A stretch of DNA of 63,218 nt from Herbiconiux sp. (GCF_004297105.1 NZ_SCVE01000015.1:1-63218), one strand, 5' to 3'; shown: positions 17,509-26,673, counted from the stretch's first letter. The notes: a model not told the origin generated them from the sequence alone. Translations and numbers: made by a program.

Positions 17509-17583
17509 GCCGCCACTGTATGCCGTGCCGCCCACCCACGACCAGGCTCACCCGGCCCCCGTGCGGCTACCGCCTCTCCGCGA

Positions 17584-17627
17584 AACGGAGGAAGTCCAGC
17601 CCGAAACCGGATCGGGGCTCCTCCGTT
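17584..17627. terminator. Bipartite hairpin between two minus-strand genes
   Basis: Outer arms 17584-17592 and 17619-17627 (9 bp, AACGGAGGA type) enclose inner arms 17600-17604 and 17612-17616 (CCCGA/TCGGG). It lies 68 bp beyond the stop of the methyltransferase gene and could terminate it. Confidence 0.4.
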
Positions 17628-17694
17628 CGGCGCAATCGCCCTGAGACTCCGTCGTCGCGCGAGCCCGTTCGGTGCCCGCCGCGGGGTGGGGACC

Positions 17695-19350
17695 TCAGGC
17701 GGGGAGGAGGATCGCGTCGTCGAGGAGGGAACGGATGCTCGGGAGCAACTCGACGCGGAGGGCCCCTTCGTCGACCTCCAGCACCTGGGCGATGGCCGCG
17801 CAGATCGCGGCGCCCGAGAGCTCGCCGTCGCATGCGCCCACGAAGGCGGCGAGCGCCGTGCCGAGCGACACCGATCGGGCGAAGCCGCCGCCCTGGCGGA
17901 GGGTCATCACCACGGGGTCGTCGGCGCCCGGCCAGTAGTGGCGCTCCTCGGTGATGTCGCCGGCGTGCACGAGAGTGCCGCGGAGCAGCTCGTCGTCGGT
18001 GCGCGCCACCTGCCAGTCGTGCCCGTCGAGACACCGCGCCAGGTGGCCGCCGAGCCCGACGGGGTTGCTGCCGAGGCCCGCCTCGACCCGCTCGTACCGG
18101 GCGAGCGTGGGTGTCGCTCCGGCGGCGGGCCGCCTCACGAACAGGTAGCCGAACCCCACCTCGCGCACACCGCGCGCCTCGAAGTCGTCGAGCCAGGCCG
18201 CGTAGAGGGCGTCGAAGGCCGCGGTTCCGGGCCGGGTGCCGCCGTCGCGGATCCAGGTCTCGGCGTAGGTGGGCGCATCCTGCCGCTCCCGCTCGATCAC
18301 CCACGCGTCGACCGGCACCGCTGCGCCCTGCACCCACCCGCGCACGCGGTCGAGGCCGTCGGCCACCGAGCCATCGGTACGCGCGCGGTACTCCCAGTTG
18401 CCGAGCAGCTGCGCGATGCCGCCGGGCACTAGGTGCTCACCGAGCCCGCGCACCACCTGCTCCACCAGGGCGTCGCCCACGAGACCGCCATCGCGGTACT
18501 CGTACTGCGGAACGCCCTCCACCCGGGGCGTGATCACGAACGGAGGATTCGACACGATGCGGTCGAACCGCTCCCCCGCCACCGGTTCGAACAGACTGCC
18601 GTGCCGGAACTCGATCGATGTCACTCCATTGAGCCGCGCGTTGAACGCCGCGAGCTCGAGGGCCCTGTGCGAGATGTCGGTGGCCACCACGCGACGAGCG
18701 TGCCGGCTGGCGTGAAGGGCCTGGATGCCGCACCCGGTGCCGAGATCGAGCACCGAGTCGACGGGCGTCGGGATCATCAGCCCGCTCAGCGTCAGGGATG
18801 CCCCGCCGACCCCGAGAACGTGGTCCTCGTCGAGCGCCCGCCCGAGCGCCCCCTCGCCCAGGTCGGACACGATCCACCAGCTGCCGGCCCCGGCCGAGTC
18901 GATGAAGCTGTAGGGCCGCAGATCGAGCGCGGCCGTGAAGACCCCGGATGCATCGCCGCCGCGCTTCCCGCCGGCGCCCTCGTCATCGCGTGCTCCCGTG
19001 CCGCCGACACCACCGTCCTCGGCGCCTCGGGCCGCCGCGGATGCGGTGTCGACCGCCTCCCGCACGAGGCCGAGCGAGACCGCCCCCACGGCACCGAGCC
19101 GCGGCAGGGCCAGGGCGAGGTCGCCGGCCGACACGCGGTCGCCCAGCACGAAGAGCCGCGCCAGCACCTCCACCGCCGTCGGAGCGGCCCCGTCGGCCCG
19201 CGCCCGATCGAGCGACCGCCGCGCCGGCAGCGTGCGCCCGCGGAACAGCGCCGCCGCCGCATCCGCCCCCCAGAGGGAGTCGAGCACGTCGACGCGAAAG
19301 CGCGCGGCGTCGAGGTCGGCGCGGAGGAGGTCGATCGATTCCTGGTTCAC
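17695..19350 (-). CDS. SAM-dependent methyltransferase, HemK/RsmC-like two-domain
   Basis: The protein of about 551 residues has an N-terminal domain with a winged-helix-like segment (ARLFVLGDRVSAGDLALALP) and an Ala/Gly-rich insertion near 105-130. The class I methyltransferase core has the SAM loop SVLDLGTGCGIQALHASRHA and the NPPF motif (DRIVSNPPFVITP) used for amino-group methylation of N/Q or adenine/guanine bases. A C-terminal extension follows. GTG at 19350 is preferred; an in-frame TTG at 19362 is the alternative. Targets are not determined. It is divergent from the carboxylesterase gene with 28 bp between starts. Confidence 0.8.
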   Translation of the reverse strand: MNQESIDLLRADLDAARFRVDVLDSLWGADAAAALFRGRTLPARRSLDRARADGAAPTAVEVLARLFVLGDRVSAGDLALALPRLGAVGAVSLGLVREAVDTASAAARGAEDGGVGGTGARDDEGAGGKRGGDASGVFTAALDLRPYSFIDSAGAGSWWIVSDLGEGALGRALDEDHVLGVGGASLTLSGLMIPTPVDSVLDLGTGCGIQALHASRHARRVVATDISHRALELAAFNARLNGVTSIEFRHGSLFEPVAGERFDRIVSNPPFVITPRVEGVPQYEYRDGGLVGDALVEQVVRGLGEHLVPGGIAQLLGNWEYRARTDGSVADGLDRVRGWVQGAAVPVDAWVIERERQDAPTYAETWIRDGGTRPGTAAFDALYAAWLDDFEARGVREVGFGYLFVRRPAAGATPTLARYERVEAGLGSNPVGLGGHLARCLDGHDWQVARTDDELLRGTLVHAGDITEERHYWPGADDPVVMTLRQGGGFARSVSLGTALAAFVGACDGELSGAAICAAIAQVLEVDEGALRVELLPSIRSLLDDAILLPA

Positions 19351-19378
19351 GCACCCATTCAATCGCTACAGTGGCCGC

Positions 19379-20947
19379 ATGCCCGCCGCGCACCACGATC
19401 CGCTCGTCGTCGAGACCACCACCGGGGCCGTTCGCGGTGTCGATCGCGAGGGCCTCCGCAGCTGGCGGGGCATCCCCTACGCCGCTCCGCCCGTCGGCCC
19501 GCTGCGCTTCGTTCGTCCGCAGCCGCCCGAGCCGTGGACGGATGTGCGCGACGCCACCGACTACGGCCATGCCGCCCCGCAGCACGAGAACAAGGCGGTG
19601 ACCCTGCCCGACGACGTGACGCTCTCCGAGGACTGCCTCACCCTGAACGTGCTCGCTCCCGCTGCCGCTGCCGCCGAGACCCCGGATGCGGCGTCCCCCC
19701 TCAAACCCGTGATGGTCTGGATCCACGGCGGCGCCTACGTGGCCGGCACCGCCGCCCAGCCCCTGTACGACGGCACCCACCTCGTGCAGAACGGCGACGT
19801 GGTCTTCGTCTCGCTCAACTACCGCCTCGGAGCCCTCGGCTTCCTCGACTTCTCAGGTCTGGCCGCCGACGACGAGCGCTTCGACGCCAACCTCGGCCTG
19901 CGCGACATCCTCGCGGCCCTCACCTGGGTGCAGCAGAACATCGCCGCGTTCGGCGGCGACCCCGGCACCGTCACCCTGTTCGGCGAGTCGGCCGGCGGCG
20001 GCTGCGTCACGACGCTGCTCACCTCGCCCGCCGCAGCCGGGCTCTTCCACCGCGCCATAGCCGAGAGCTCGCCGGTGACATCCGTCTACGGGCCCGAGCG
20101 CGCCCGGCGCATCGCGGCCCGGTTCCTCGAACTCGCCGGCGTGGCCACCCCCGCCGAGCTGCGCACGATCGACGCGCAGCGCCTCGCCCAGGTGGCGTTC
20201 GACCTCATGGCCGCCACCTCGGCGGAGGAGCCCGGCACCCTGGCCATCGCGCCGGTGGTCGACGGCGACATGGTGCCCGAGCATCCGATCGACGCCTACG
20301 CCGCCGGACGCCAGCTGCCCGTGCCCCTCATCATCGGCACGAACCGCGACGAGGCGTCGCTCTTCCGCCTCATGAAGTCACCGCTCATGCCCATCACCCA
20401 GGACTCGGTGCACGCCATGTTCGCGCAGATCGTGGCCGAGCGGCCTGAGCTGGCGGAGGCCGCGTCCACGACCCGGATCGAGGGCGCCTACCCGCACTTC
20501 CCCCACCACCGCACGCCGGCCGAGGTCTCGCGCGATGCCGGATTCCGGATGCCCTCCATCTGGCTCGCCGCCGCGCACAGCCGCGTGGCGCCCACGCGCA
20601 TGTACCGCTTCGACCACGCCACGCCGATCCTTCGCCTGCTCGGCATCGGCGCCACCCACGGCGCCGAACTCGCCTACGTGTTCGGCAACCTGAAGATCTC
20701 CAAGAAGGACTTCACCTTCAACCTCGGCGGCCTGGCCGAAGCGCACCGGATCTCCGCCGTGCTTCAGCGTCGCTGGCTCGGCTTCGCGCGCGACGGCCGG
20801 CCCGACGCCGAGGGTGCCGTGGCCTGGCCCCTCTATGACGCCGTCACCCGCTCGACCCTTCTGATCGACCACGGCGAGCAGGTCGCCGATGACCCGGATG
20901 CGGCCGTGCGCGAGGCCTGGGGCGACGTGCCCATCGCCTTCTCCTGA
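19379..20947 (+). CDS. Type-B carboxylesterase
   Basis: The 522-residue alpha/beta hydrolase belongs to the PnbA/cholinesterase-like family. The oxyanion-hole region is VMVWIHGGAYVAG, the nucleophile Ser is in TLFGESAGGG and the catalytic His is near GATHGAELAYVF. The N-terminal family motif SWRGIPYAAPPVGPLRF and the EDCLTLNV motif are present. No signal peptide is seen, so it should be cytoplasmic. Length is typical. Confidence 0.93.
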   Translation: MPAAHHDPLVVETTTGAVRGVDREGLRSWRGIPYAAPPVGPLRFVRPQPPEPWTDVRDATDYGHAAPQHENKAVTLPDDVTLSEDCLTLNVLAPAAAAAETPDAASPLKPVMVWIHGGAYVAGTAAQPLYDGTHLVQNGDVVFVSLNYRLGALGFLDFSGLAADDERFDANLGLRDILAALTWVQQNIAAFGGDPGTVTLFGESAGGGCVTTLLTSPAAAGLFHRAIAESSPVTSVYGPERARRIAARFLELAGVATPAELRTIDAQRLAQVAFDLMAATSAEEPGTLAIAPVVDGDMVPEHPIDAYAAGRQLPVPLIIGTNRDEASLFRLMKSPLMPITQDSVHAMFAQIVAERPELAEAASTTRIEGAYPHFPHHRTPAEVSRDAGFRMPSIWLAAAHSRVAPTRMYRFDHATPILRLLGIGATHGAELAYVFGNLKISKKDFTFNLGGLAEAHRISAVLQRRWLGFARDGRPDAEGAVAWPLYDAVTRSTLLIDHGEQVADDPDAAVREAWGDVPIAFS

Positions 20948-21006
20948 GCGGCCCGGCCGCCGTCAGGTGCACGCGCGATGTCGTCGACGAGGGCACGCCC
21001 GGCGGG

Positions 21007-21213
21007 TCACTGCTCGGAGTTCTTCCGCGGTCGCCCGCGGGGGTTCGGGGGCTTGAGCCCCGCCGGTGCTCTGCCCGCTTTGGCCAGCGCCTGGCGCAGA
21101 ACCATCTCGATCTGCGCGTTCACGCTCCGGAGGTCATCCGCGGCCCAGCGAGCGAGAGCGTCGTGCAGGGCGGGATCGATGCGCAGCAGGAGTTGCTTAC
21201 GCTCCGCACTCAC
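21007..21213 (-). CDS. Arc/RHH-like DNA-binding protein with AT-hook tail
   Basis: The 68-residue product has the ribbon-helix-helix pattern of Arc-type proteins ([20 protein letters not shown] then [14 protein letters not shown]). A basic end PRGRPRKN carries a GRP core like an AT-hook. The gene overlaps the SPFH gene by 4 bp (ATGA), so the two are coupled, and it is the likely regulator binding the palindrome upstream of the pair. Such proteins are often annotated as HicB-like antitoxins beside SPFH genes, but no toxin is visible here. Confidence 0.8.
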   Translation of the reverse strand: MSAERKQLLLRIDPALHDALARWAADDLRSVNAQIEMVLRQALAKAGRAPAGLKPPNPRGRPRKNSEQ

Positions 21214-22136
21214 GACGAGTAGAGAGTCCCGGTGTTCACGATGGGCGACGCGGGCTGATCACTGCAGAGCACGACCATGAGGTTGCTCACCATGGCGGCC
21301 TTGCGCTCGTCGTCGAGTTCGACGATGTCGTCCTCGCTGAGCTTCGTGAGCGCGAGGTCGACCATCCCCACCGCGCCCTCGACGATGCGCGTGCGCGCCG
21401 CGACCACGGCGTTGGCCTGCTGCCGGCGCAGCATCGCCTGGGCGACCTCGGCCGCATAGGCGAGGTGGCTGATGCGCACCTCGACGATCTCCACCCCGGC
21501 GAGCGAGATCCGCTCGGCCACCTCGTGAGCCAGCTCATCGGCGACCTGATCGGTCGATCCGCGCAGCGAGGTGTCTCCCGATCCGGAGTCGTCGTAAGGA
21601 TGCGTCGTGGCGATGTGACGGAGGGCCGATTCCGCCTGCACCGACACGAAGTCGACGTAGTTGTCGACCGCGTAGGTCGCCTTCGATGTGTCGGCCACCT
21701 GCCACACCACGATCGCCGCGATCTCCACCGGGCTCCCGTCGGCGTCGTTGACCTTCAGCCGGTTCGTCTCGAAGTTGCGCACCCGAACGCTCACGTTCCG
21801 TCGCGTCGAGAGTGGCATGACCATGGACATGCCCGTGCGGCGCACGGTGCCGACGTAGCGGCCGAAGAACTGCACGACCTTGGTCTGGCCGGGCTGCACG
21901 ATCACGAGCGAGGTGAGCGCCAGGATGAACGCCGCGAAGAACGGCAGGGAGAGCGCCTTGGCGGCTTCCGGCAGCACGAGGAGAGCGAATGCTCCGACCG
22001 TGAAGAGCGCGGCGGCGACCGCCAGCCCGACTCCGCCGGGAAGCAACCCCGCGGCGCGCTCGGTGATGTCGACGCGGACGCCGTCGTGCCCGACCGGCAC
22101 GGGTTCGACCGTGGTGGGACTCATCTCGGTGGTCAT
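21210..22136 (-). CDS. SPFH/Band-7 domain membrane protein
   Basis: The 308-residue protein has two N-terminal membrane helices (about 34-76) then an SPFH domain ([23 protein letters not shown] ... [21 protein letters not shown]) and a coiled C-terminal part ([26 protein letters not shown]). SPFH proteins are scaffold or quality-control complexes in the membrane. A 16-bp perfect palindrome sits 25 bp upstream of the ATG at 22136, and an Arc-like gene follows with 4-bp overlap, indicating a self-regulated pair. Confidence 0.92.
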   Translation of the reverse strand: MTTEMSPTTVEPVPVGHDGVRVDITERAAGLLPGGVGLAVAAALFTVGAFALLVLPEAAKALSLPFFAAFILALTSLVIVQPGQTKVVQFFGRYVGTVRRTGMSMVMPLSTRRNVSVRVRNFETNRLKVNDADGSPVEIAAIVVWQVADTSKATYAVDNYVDFVSVQAESALRHIATTHPYDDSGSGDTSLRGSTDQVADELAHEVAERISLAGVEIVEVRISHLAYAAEVAQAMLRRQQANAVVAARTRIVEGAVGMVDLALTKLSEDDIVELDDERKAAMVSNLMVVLCSDQPASPIVNTGTLYSS

Positions 22137-22160
22137 GATCGCCTCTCGCTCGACAGTGAA

Positions 22161-22176
22161 AAAGTGATATCACTTT
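22161..22176. promoter_or_regulatory. Perfect 16-bp palindrome AAAGTGATATCACTTT, probable operator
   Basis: The palindrome is exact over 16 bp, A/T-rich in a G/C-rich setting, and lies 25 bp before the SPFH start codon on the minus strand. It probably overlaps the promoter of the SPFH/Arc-like pair and is the likely site for the Arc-like protein they encode. Confidence 0.7.
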
Positions 22177-22261
22177 ACCGCGATCCCCGGCGCCGTGCGA
22201 ATATCCATCCTCGGTCTGTCAGAATCATTGCTGATCTTCCCCCGATTCAAGGAGTACCCCT

Positions 22262-23026
22262 GTGACGACGAACGTCCGCCTAGTCGCCTTCGACCTCGAC
22301 GACACGCTTGCCGCATCCAAGGCCCCGCTCGACCCCGCGATGGCCGGTCTGATCGTGCGCCTGCTCGAGACGGTGGAGGTGTGCGTCATCTCCGGCGGGC
22401 AGTTCGGGCAGTTCGAATCGCAGCTCGTGGCGAACCTCCCCGAGGGGGCGGATGCTCTGCTCACGCGCCTGCACCTCATGCCCACCTGCGGCACCCAGTA
22501 CTACCGCCACGAGGGCTCCGGCTGGAACCAGGTGTACGCCGAGAACCTCACCGACGCCCAGAAGCAGGAAGCCCTGACCGCCGTCGAGTCCGCCGCCAAG
22601 GAGCTCGGCTTCTGGGAGACCGAGACCTGGGGGCCCATCCTCGAAGACCGCGGCTCGCAGATTACGTTCTCGGCCCTCGGCCAGGCGGCACCCGTGCCGA
22701 ACAAGGCCGCGTGGGACCCGTCGGGCACCAAGAAGGAGACCCTCCGCGCCGCCGTGCAGGCCGTGCTGCCCGAGCTCGAGGTGCGCTCCGGCGGCTCGAC
22801 CTCGGTCGACATCACCCGCAAGGGCATCGACAAGGCCTACGGCATGAACAAGCTCGCCGAGATCACGGGCATCCCGCTCGCCGAGATGTTCTTCGTGGGC
22901 GACCGCCTCGACGAGGGCGGCAACGACTACCCCGTCAAGGCGATGGGCGTGCGCACCCAGGCCGTCGAGGGCTGGCACGACACCGCCCAGTTCGTCACCG
23001 GCTTCATCACGGCGCGAGGCCTCTAG
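22262..23026 (+). CDS. HAD-IIB family phosphatase
   Basis: The 254-residue protein is a haloacid-dehalogenase-like hydrolase of the Cof/phosphomannomutase-like group. Motif I is VAFDLDDTLAAS with the nucleophile Asp, the Ser motif is VCVISGGQFGQFE and the late motif is FFVGDRLDEGGNDYPVKAMG, which matches the sugar-phosphatase type. GTG at 22262 has AAGGAG upstream. It stands alone, divergent from SPFH, and ends at a bidirectional hairpin. The substrate is probably a sugar phosphate. Confidence 0.9.
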   Translation: MTTNVRLVAFDLDDTLAASKAPLDPAMAGLIVRLLETVEVCVISGGQFGQFESQLVANLPEGADALLTRLHLMPTCGTQYYRHEGSGWNQVYAENLTDAQKQEALTAVESAAKELGFWETETWGPILEDRGSQITFSALGQAAPVPNKAAWDPSGTKKETLRAAVQAVLPELEVRSGGSTSVDITRKGIDKAYGMNKLAEITGIPLAEMFFVGDRLDEGGNDYPVKAMGVRTQAVEGWHDTAQFVTGFITARGL

Positions 23027-23055
23027 AGCCCCAGCCCCGCCGAACTCGGGTTGCG

Positions 23056-23108
23056 AGGTCGCAGAATTCGTCGCGCTTTCGGCGGTTCGGCGACAAATCC
23101 TGCGACCT
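23056..23108. terminator. Bidirectional terminator hairpin
   Basis: Arms 23056-23074 and 23090-23108 pair over 19 bp with two G-T wobbles and a 15-nt loop. The hairpin sits between the convergent HAD phosphatase and the second antiporter gene. Confidence 0.7.
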
Positions 23109-23127
23109 GGCTACGCGGAAGGCGCGC

Positions 23128-24735
23128 TCACTCACCGCGGCGCGGCCTGCCGATGTTGAGCTCGGTCTCCTCCACGTCGATCTTGGCGAGCACCGACTTC
23201 ACCGCGCGTTCCTGGTAGCGGCCCTCGGCGCGCGCCTTGAGAACCGCCTCGCGCTCCGCCTCGATCATCACGCGCCGCAGCCGGTTGTAGGCCTTGGCCG
23301 GCGGCTCGACGCCGTCGGGCGCGGGGTTCTCCAGCGCGTCGGACAGGAAGGTCGCGTTGAGCCGAAGGCGGTCGACGACGCGCTGCTCGTCGGCATCCGT
23401 CACCTGTTCGTCGAGTCGCGCGAGCCCCACGCTCTGCGCCTCGGCCATCAGCATGTGCACCTCGGTCATCTCCTGCGAGAAGTCGGGCGGCGGCAGTTTG
23501 AGCCGCCGGATCACGAAGGGCAGCAGAGCCCCGCCGAGCAGTGTGCCCACCACCACGACGAAGGCCAGGAACTGCAGGAACGCGCGCCCCGGCGTCGACT
23601 CCGGCAGCAGGAACACGGCGGCGAGCGTCACCACGCCCCGGATGCCCGCGAACGACACCGCGATCCCGTTGCGCCAGCTCCATCCCCGCGCCCGCAGCCA
23701 CTGCGGCCCGAAGCGGTACACGGAGGTGGTGAACATCATCCACACGAACCGCGAGAGGAAGATCGCGAGGAGCAGCACCACCGAGATCACCACGGTCTGC
23801 CACACGCCCGGCCCGTCCATCACGGCTTCCTGGAAGATGCCGAACAGACTCAGCCCGATGAACAGGAACACGGCGTTCTCGAGCAGGAACTGGATCGTGC
23901 GCCAGTTGAGCGACTCGGCGATGCGCGCCTCGGCGGTCTGGATGACCGGCGCCCGGAACCCGAGGAAGAGCCCGGCCACGACCACGGCCAGCACCCCCGA
24001 CCCGTGCAGCAGCTGCGCGGGGATGAACGCGAGGTACGGCGTGATCAACGAGAGGCTCGTGTCGAGCACGGGCGCGCGCAGGTGCTTGCGGATGAATCCC
24101 AGCACGAACCCCACGACGAACCCGATCCCGACCCCCACCACGACGGCGACCGCGAACTCCAGAACGACCCCCCAGGCGTTCAGCGGCTCGACCGACGGAT
24201 TCGAGGCGCTCACGATGGCCGCGATGGCGGCGTTCAACGCGACGAGGGCGGTGGCGTCGTTGAGGAGGCTTTCGCCCTCGAGCACGGTCACGAGCCGCCG
24301 GGGCAGCTTCAGCCGGCCCGCGATCGCGGTCACGGCAACCGCATCCGTCGGCGCCACGACGGCCCCGAATGCGAACGCGGCGGCCAGCGAGATCGCCGGA
24401 ACGATCAACCACGCGGTCAGCCCGACGGTCACCACGGTGAACGCGACGAGCCCCACCGAGAGCAGCAGGATGCCGTCGCGCCTCGCCCGCACATCCGCGA
24501 ACGACGTGCGGATGGCCGCCGCGTAGAGCAGAGGCGGCAGCAGCCCGTAGAGAATCAGATCCGGTTCGACCGTGATGGTCGGCACACCGGGAATGAACGA
24601 GGCGACGGCCCCCACCACGACCAGCACGATCGGCGCCGAGACGCCGGCCCGCCCGGCCAGGCCGGTGACCGCCACGGTGACGGCGATGAAGAGCACGATC
24701 CAGATGATGGTTCCGACCGGGTCCATGGTGATCAT
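23128..24735 (-). CDS. CPA1 Na+/H+ antiporter (second copy)
   Basis: The 535-residue protein has about 11-12 membrane helices then a 120-residue charged tail rich in Glu/Arg. Family motifs FGAVVAPTDAVAVTAIAGRL and VLEGESLLNDATALVALN are present. It is a paralogue, not a duplicate, of the antiporter at 9824-11515: the tails differ. The start is ATG at 24735 (MITMDPVG); ATG at 24726 is also possible. It is divergent from the MerR regulator gene, with starts 60 bp apart. Confidence 0.93.
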   Translation of the reverse strand: MITMDPVGTIIWIVLFIAVTVAVTGLAGRAGVSAPIVLVVVGAVASFIPGVPTITVEPDLILYGLLPPLLYAAAIRTSFADVRARRDGILLLSVGLVAFTVVTVGLTAWLIVPAISLAAAFAFGAVVAPTDAVAVTAIAGRLKLPRRLVTVLEGESLLNDATALVALNAAIAAIVSASNPSVEPLNAWGVVLEFAVAVVVGVGIGFVVGFVLGFIRKHLRAPVLDTSLSLITPYLAFIPAQLLHGSGVLAVVVAGLFLGFRAPVIQTAEARIAESLNWRTIQFLLENAVFLFIGLSLFGIFQEAVMDGPGVWQTVVISVVLLLAIFLSRFVWMMFTTSVYRFGPQWLRARGWSWRNGIAVSFAGIRGVVTLAAVFLLPESTPGRAFLQFLAFVVVVGTLLGGALLPFVIRRLKLPPPDFSQEMTEVHMLMAEAQSVGLARLDEQVTDADEQRVVDRLRLNATFLSDALENPAPDGVEPPAKAYNRLRRVMIEAEREAVLKARAEGRYQERAVKSVLAKIDVEETELNIGRPRRGE

Positions 24736-24795
24736 TATCGCTGGCCCGCCACCTCCGACGCGAAGAGGGCCGATGATGGAGGGGTGAGCTCTCTG

Positions 24796-25569
24796 ATGAC
24801 CATCGGCGATTTCTCCCGGGCCACGCGATTGAGCGCCAAGGCCCTCCGCTTCTACCATCAGGCGGGGGTGCTCTCGCCGGCACAGGTCGATGCGGGCAAC
24901 GGCTACCGGATGTATGCCGCGGGCCAGATCGCGGAGGCCGAGGCCATCCGCACCTACCGAGCTCTCGACATGCCCCTGGACCTGATCCGGCAGGTACTGG
25001 CGGCGCCCTCGCCGCTCATCCGGGACCGGCTCCTGGAGCGCCATCTCGCGCGCCTGGAGCAGCAGCTCGACGCGACCCGGTCGGCGATCGCGGCGCTGCA
25101 GAGCCTCCTCCGGCCTTCCGGCGACACGATCCCCCTCGAGCGCCGCAGTCTTCCACCCACTCCGGTGGCGATCATCCGCGAGACGATCGAGCTCGCCGAT
25201 CTCGGCGCCTGGTACGCCGCGGCGATGGGCGATCTCGATCGGGCCGTCGAAGCCGGCCTGGAGCCTCAAGGGCACCGCGGCGGACTGTGGGGCACCGAAT
25301 TGTTTCTCGACGAGCGCGGTCTCGCGGCACTCTTCGTGCCGATCCGATCGCTCGAGGTCGAACTCTCAGGGCGCCTTCGGACCGAGTGGCTTCCCGCAGT
25401 CGAGCTCGTCGTGGCCCGGCACGAGGGAACCGACGACACCGTCGCCGAGGTCTACGCCGCTCTCGGGCGCCACGTCGCGGAGCACGAGGTCAGTGCCGAG
25501 GATGCCATCCGGGAGACCTACATCTCGTCGACCGTGACGGAGATCGGATGGCCGGTCGTGGCCGCTTGA
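24796..25569 (+). CDS. MerR-family regulator with GyrI-like effector domain
   Basis: The 257-residue protein starts with a MerR winged-helix domain (MTIGDFSRATRLSAKALRFY), a helical dimerisation coil (RDRLLERHLARLEQQLDATR) and a C-terminal GyrI-like ligand domain (about 118-257), like BltR/TipA-type drug sensors. ATG at 24796 matches family starts; GTG at 24784 is in frame. Its stop codon TGA is embedded in the -35 box of a MerR-type promoter that drives the next gene, so it probably activates that gene by DNA twisting. Confidence 0.85.
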   Translation: MTIGDFSRATRLSAKALRFYHQAGVLSPAQVDAGNGYRMYAAGQIAEAEAIRTYRALDMPLDLIRQVLAAPSPLIRDRLLERHLARLEQQLDATRSAIAALQSLLRPSGDTIPLERRSLPPTPVAIIRETIELADLGAWYAAAMGDLDRAVEAGLEPQGHRGGLWGTELFLDERGLAALFVPIRSLEVELSGRLRTEWLPAVELVVARHEGTDDTVAEVYAALGRHVAEHEVSAEDAIRETYISSTVTEIGWPVVAA

Positions 25570-25596
25570 CCTTCCCCTGACGGGAAGGCTGAGAGT
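25566..25596 (+). promoter_or_regulatory. MerR-type promoter, 19-bp spacer with dyad
   Basis: A -35 hexamer TTGACC (25566-25571) overlaps the MerR gene stop codon. A 19-bp spacer holds a dyad CCTTCCC-N5-GGGAAGG (25570-25588), and a weak -10 GAGAGT follows at 25591-25596. The lengthened spacer and central dyad are the hallmark of MerR-activated promoters. Confidence 0.75.
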
Positions 25597-25623
25597 CGAG
25601 GGAACCGACCGGAAGGAACCTCG

Positions 25624-25959
25624 ATGAACCAGACCGACCTCTCCCCCGCCGCGCAGCGGTACTTCGACCTGATGGAGCAACCGGACAAGAGCCTGGTCAT
25701 CGAGGTGTTCGCTCCGGATGCCGTGGTTCTCGACAACGGCCACACCTCCAGCGGGCTCGAGGAGATCCGGGCCTGGCTGACCGGGCCGGCTTCGGAGTTC
25801 ACCACGACGTCGACCCGGCTCGCGGCCGACCACAGGGCCGAGATCTCCACTGCGGCGATCGAGATCGCGGGCGACTTCCCCGGAAGCCCGGTCATCCTGC
25901 ACTACCGATTCACGCTGAACGCCGCCGGGCAGATCACCGGTCTCGCGATCACGACCTAG
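25624..25959 (+). CDS. SnoaL-like (NTF2-fold) protein
   Basis: The 111-residue product has the SnoaL/NTF2 cone fold pattern: helix QRYFDLMEQPDKSLVIEVFA, then PDAVVLDNGHTSSGLEEIRAWL and C-terminal strands ILHYRFTLNAAGQITGLAIT. These are small-ligand binding or isomerase proteins. It lies 54 bp after the MerR gene, behind a MerR-type promoter and GGAAGG Shine-Dalgarno, so it is the likely target. Ligand unknown. Confidence 0.85.
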   Translation: MNQTDLSPAAQRYFDLMEQPDKSLVIEVFAPDAVVLDNGHTSSGLEEIRAWLTGPASEFTTTSTRLAADHRAEISTAAIEIAGDFPGSPVILHYRFTLNAAGQITGLAITT

Positions 25960-26001
25960 CTCTCCGCTACCGAATGGCGGTGCCGGCTCAGAGGCGCGGA
26001 C

Positions 26002-26030
26002 GGTGTCCTCGGTGTCCTCGGTGTCCGAGG
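26002..26030. terminator. Tandem 9-bp repeat with hairpin
   Basis: GGTGTCCTC occurs at 26002-26010 and 26011-26019, followed by a partial copy. The last copy forms a 6-bp hairpin CCTCGG-TGT-CCGAGG (26016-26030) about 55 bp past the SnoaL-like gene, so it could terminate it. Confidence 0.4.
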
Positions 26031-26050
26031 CATCATGATCTAATTTCCGG

Positions 26051-26644
26051 ATGCAGGAACGCAGAGTGGTCAGGAGCGACTCGCCTGACCGCGCCGAGCT
26101 GGAGGCGCAGGGGTGGCTCGTCATCGCTCGATCGTGGGGCGCCGGCCTGATCGTCGACGACCGGCGGCGCGATCGGTTGCGACCCCTTGTGGATCGCGTG
26201 CGGACGCTCGTCGACATTCGGGAGCTCACCGCCACCGACGCCGACGAAGCGCTGACCCTGGATCGCGAGACCGCCGACGACTATCCGGGCGACGTCGCCA
26301 CAGCGCATGAGGCGCTCACCGCCGACCGAGCGACACCCACGGCCGACCATCGCGGCTGGGGCGCCTTCACTCTGGACGGCCGGCTCGTGGCGATGACGTT
26401 CGCCGACAGCGGCCCGGATGTCACAGAGACCGACTTCACCGTCGTGCGCCGAGAATGGCGGGGCCGAGGCCTCGGCACCGCGGTCAAGGCCGCGTGTGTG
26501 CTCGCGCTGGCCGAGGAGGGGCGCAGAACCTTCCGCACGGGCGGGTCGATGGACAATCCGGCGAGCATCGCGGCCAACCGAGCCGTCGGCTACGAACTCG
26601 ACGAGGAGTGGCTGACCTTCGCGGGCGGAAGCCAGAGCTCCTGA
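26051..26644 (+). CDS. GNAT-family N-acetyltransferase
   Basis: The 197-residue protein ends in a GNAT domain. The acetyl-CoA pyrophosphate loop RREWRGRGLGTAVKAACVLA matches the Q/R-x-x-G-x-G/A motif (about 136-155), followed by a typical N-rich strand-helix (SMDNPASIAANRAVGYELDE). The N-terminal 55 residues carry an extra helix-strand unit. Substrate unknown. Confidence 0.82.
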   Translation: MQERRVVRSDSPDRAELEAQGWLVIARSWGAGLIVDDRRRDRLRPLVDRVRTLVDIRELTATDADEALTLDRETADDYPGDVATAHEALTADRATPTADHRGWGAFTLDGRLVAMTFADSGPDVTETDFTVVRREWRGRGLGTAVKAACVLALAEEGRRTFRTGGSMDNPASIAANRAVGYELDEEWLTFAGGSQSS

Positions 26645-26673
26645 CATCGTCGACGGGTAGCCGCGTGTGACGC

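Noticed and set aside
22195..25569. 1124-residue open frame
   Set aside because: It runs opposite to the antiporter gene and has no domain; only its last part is the MerR gene.
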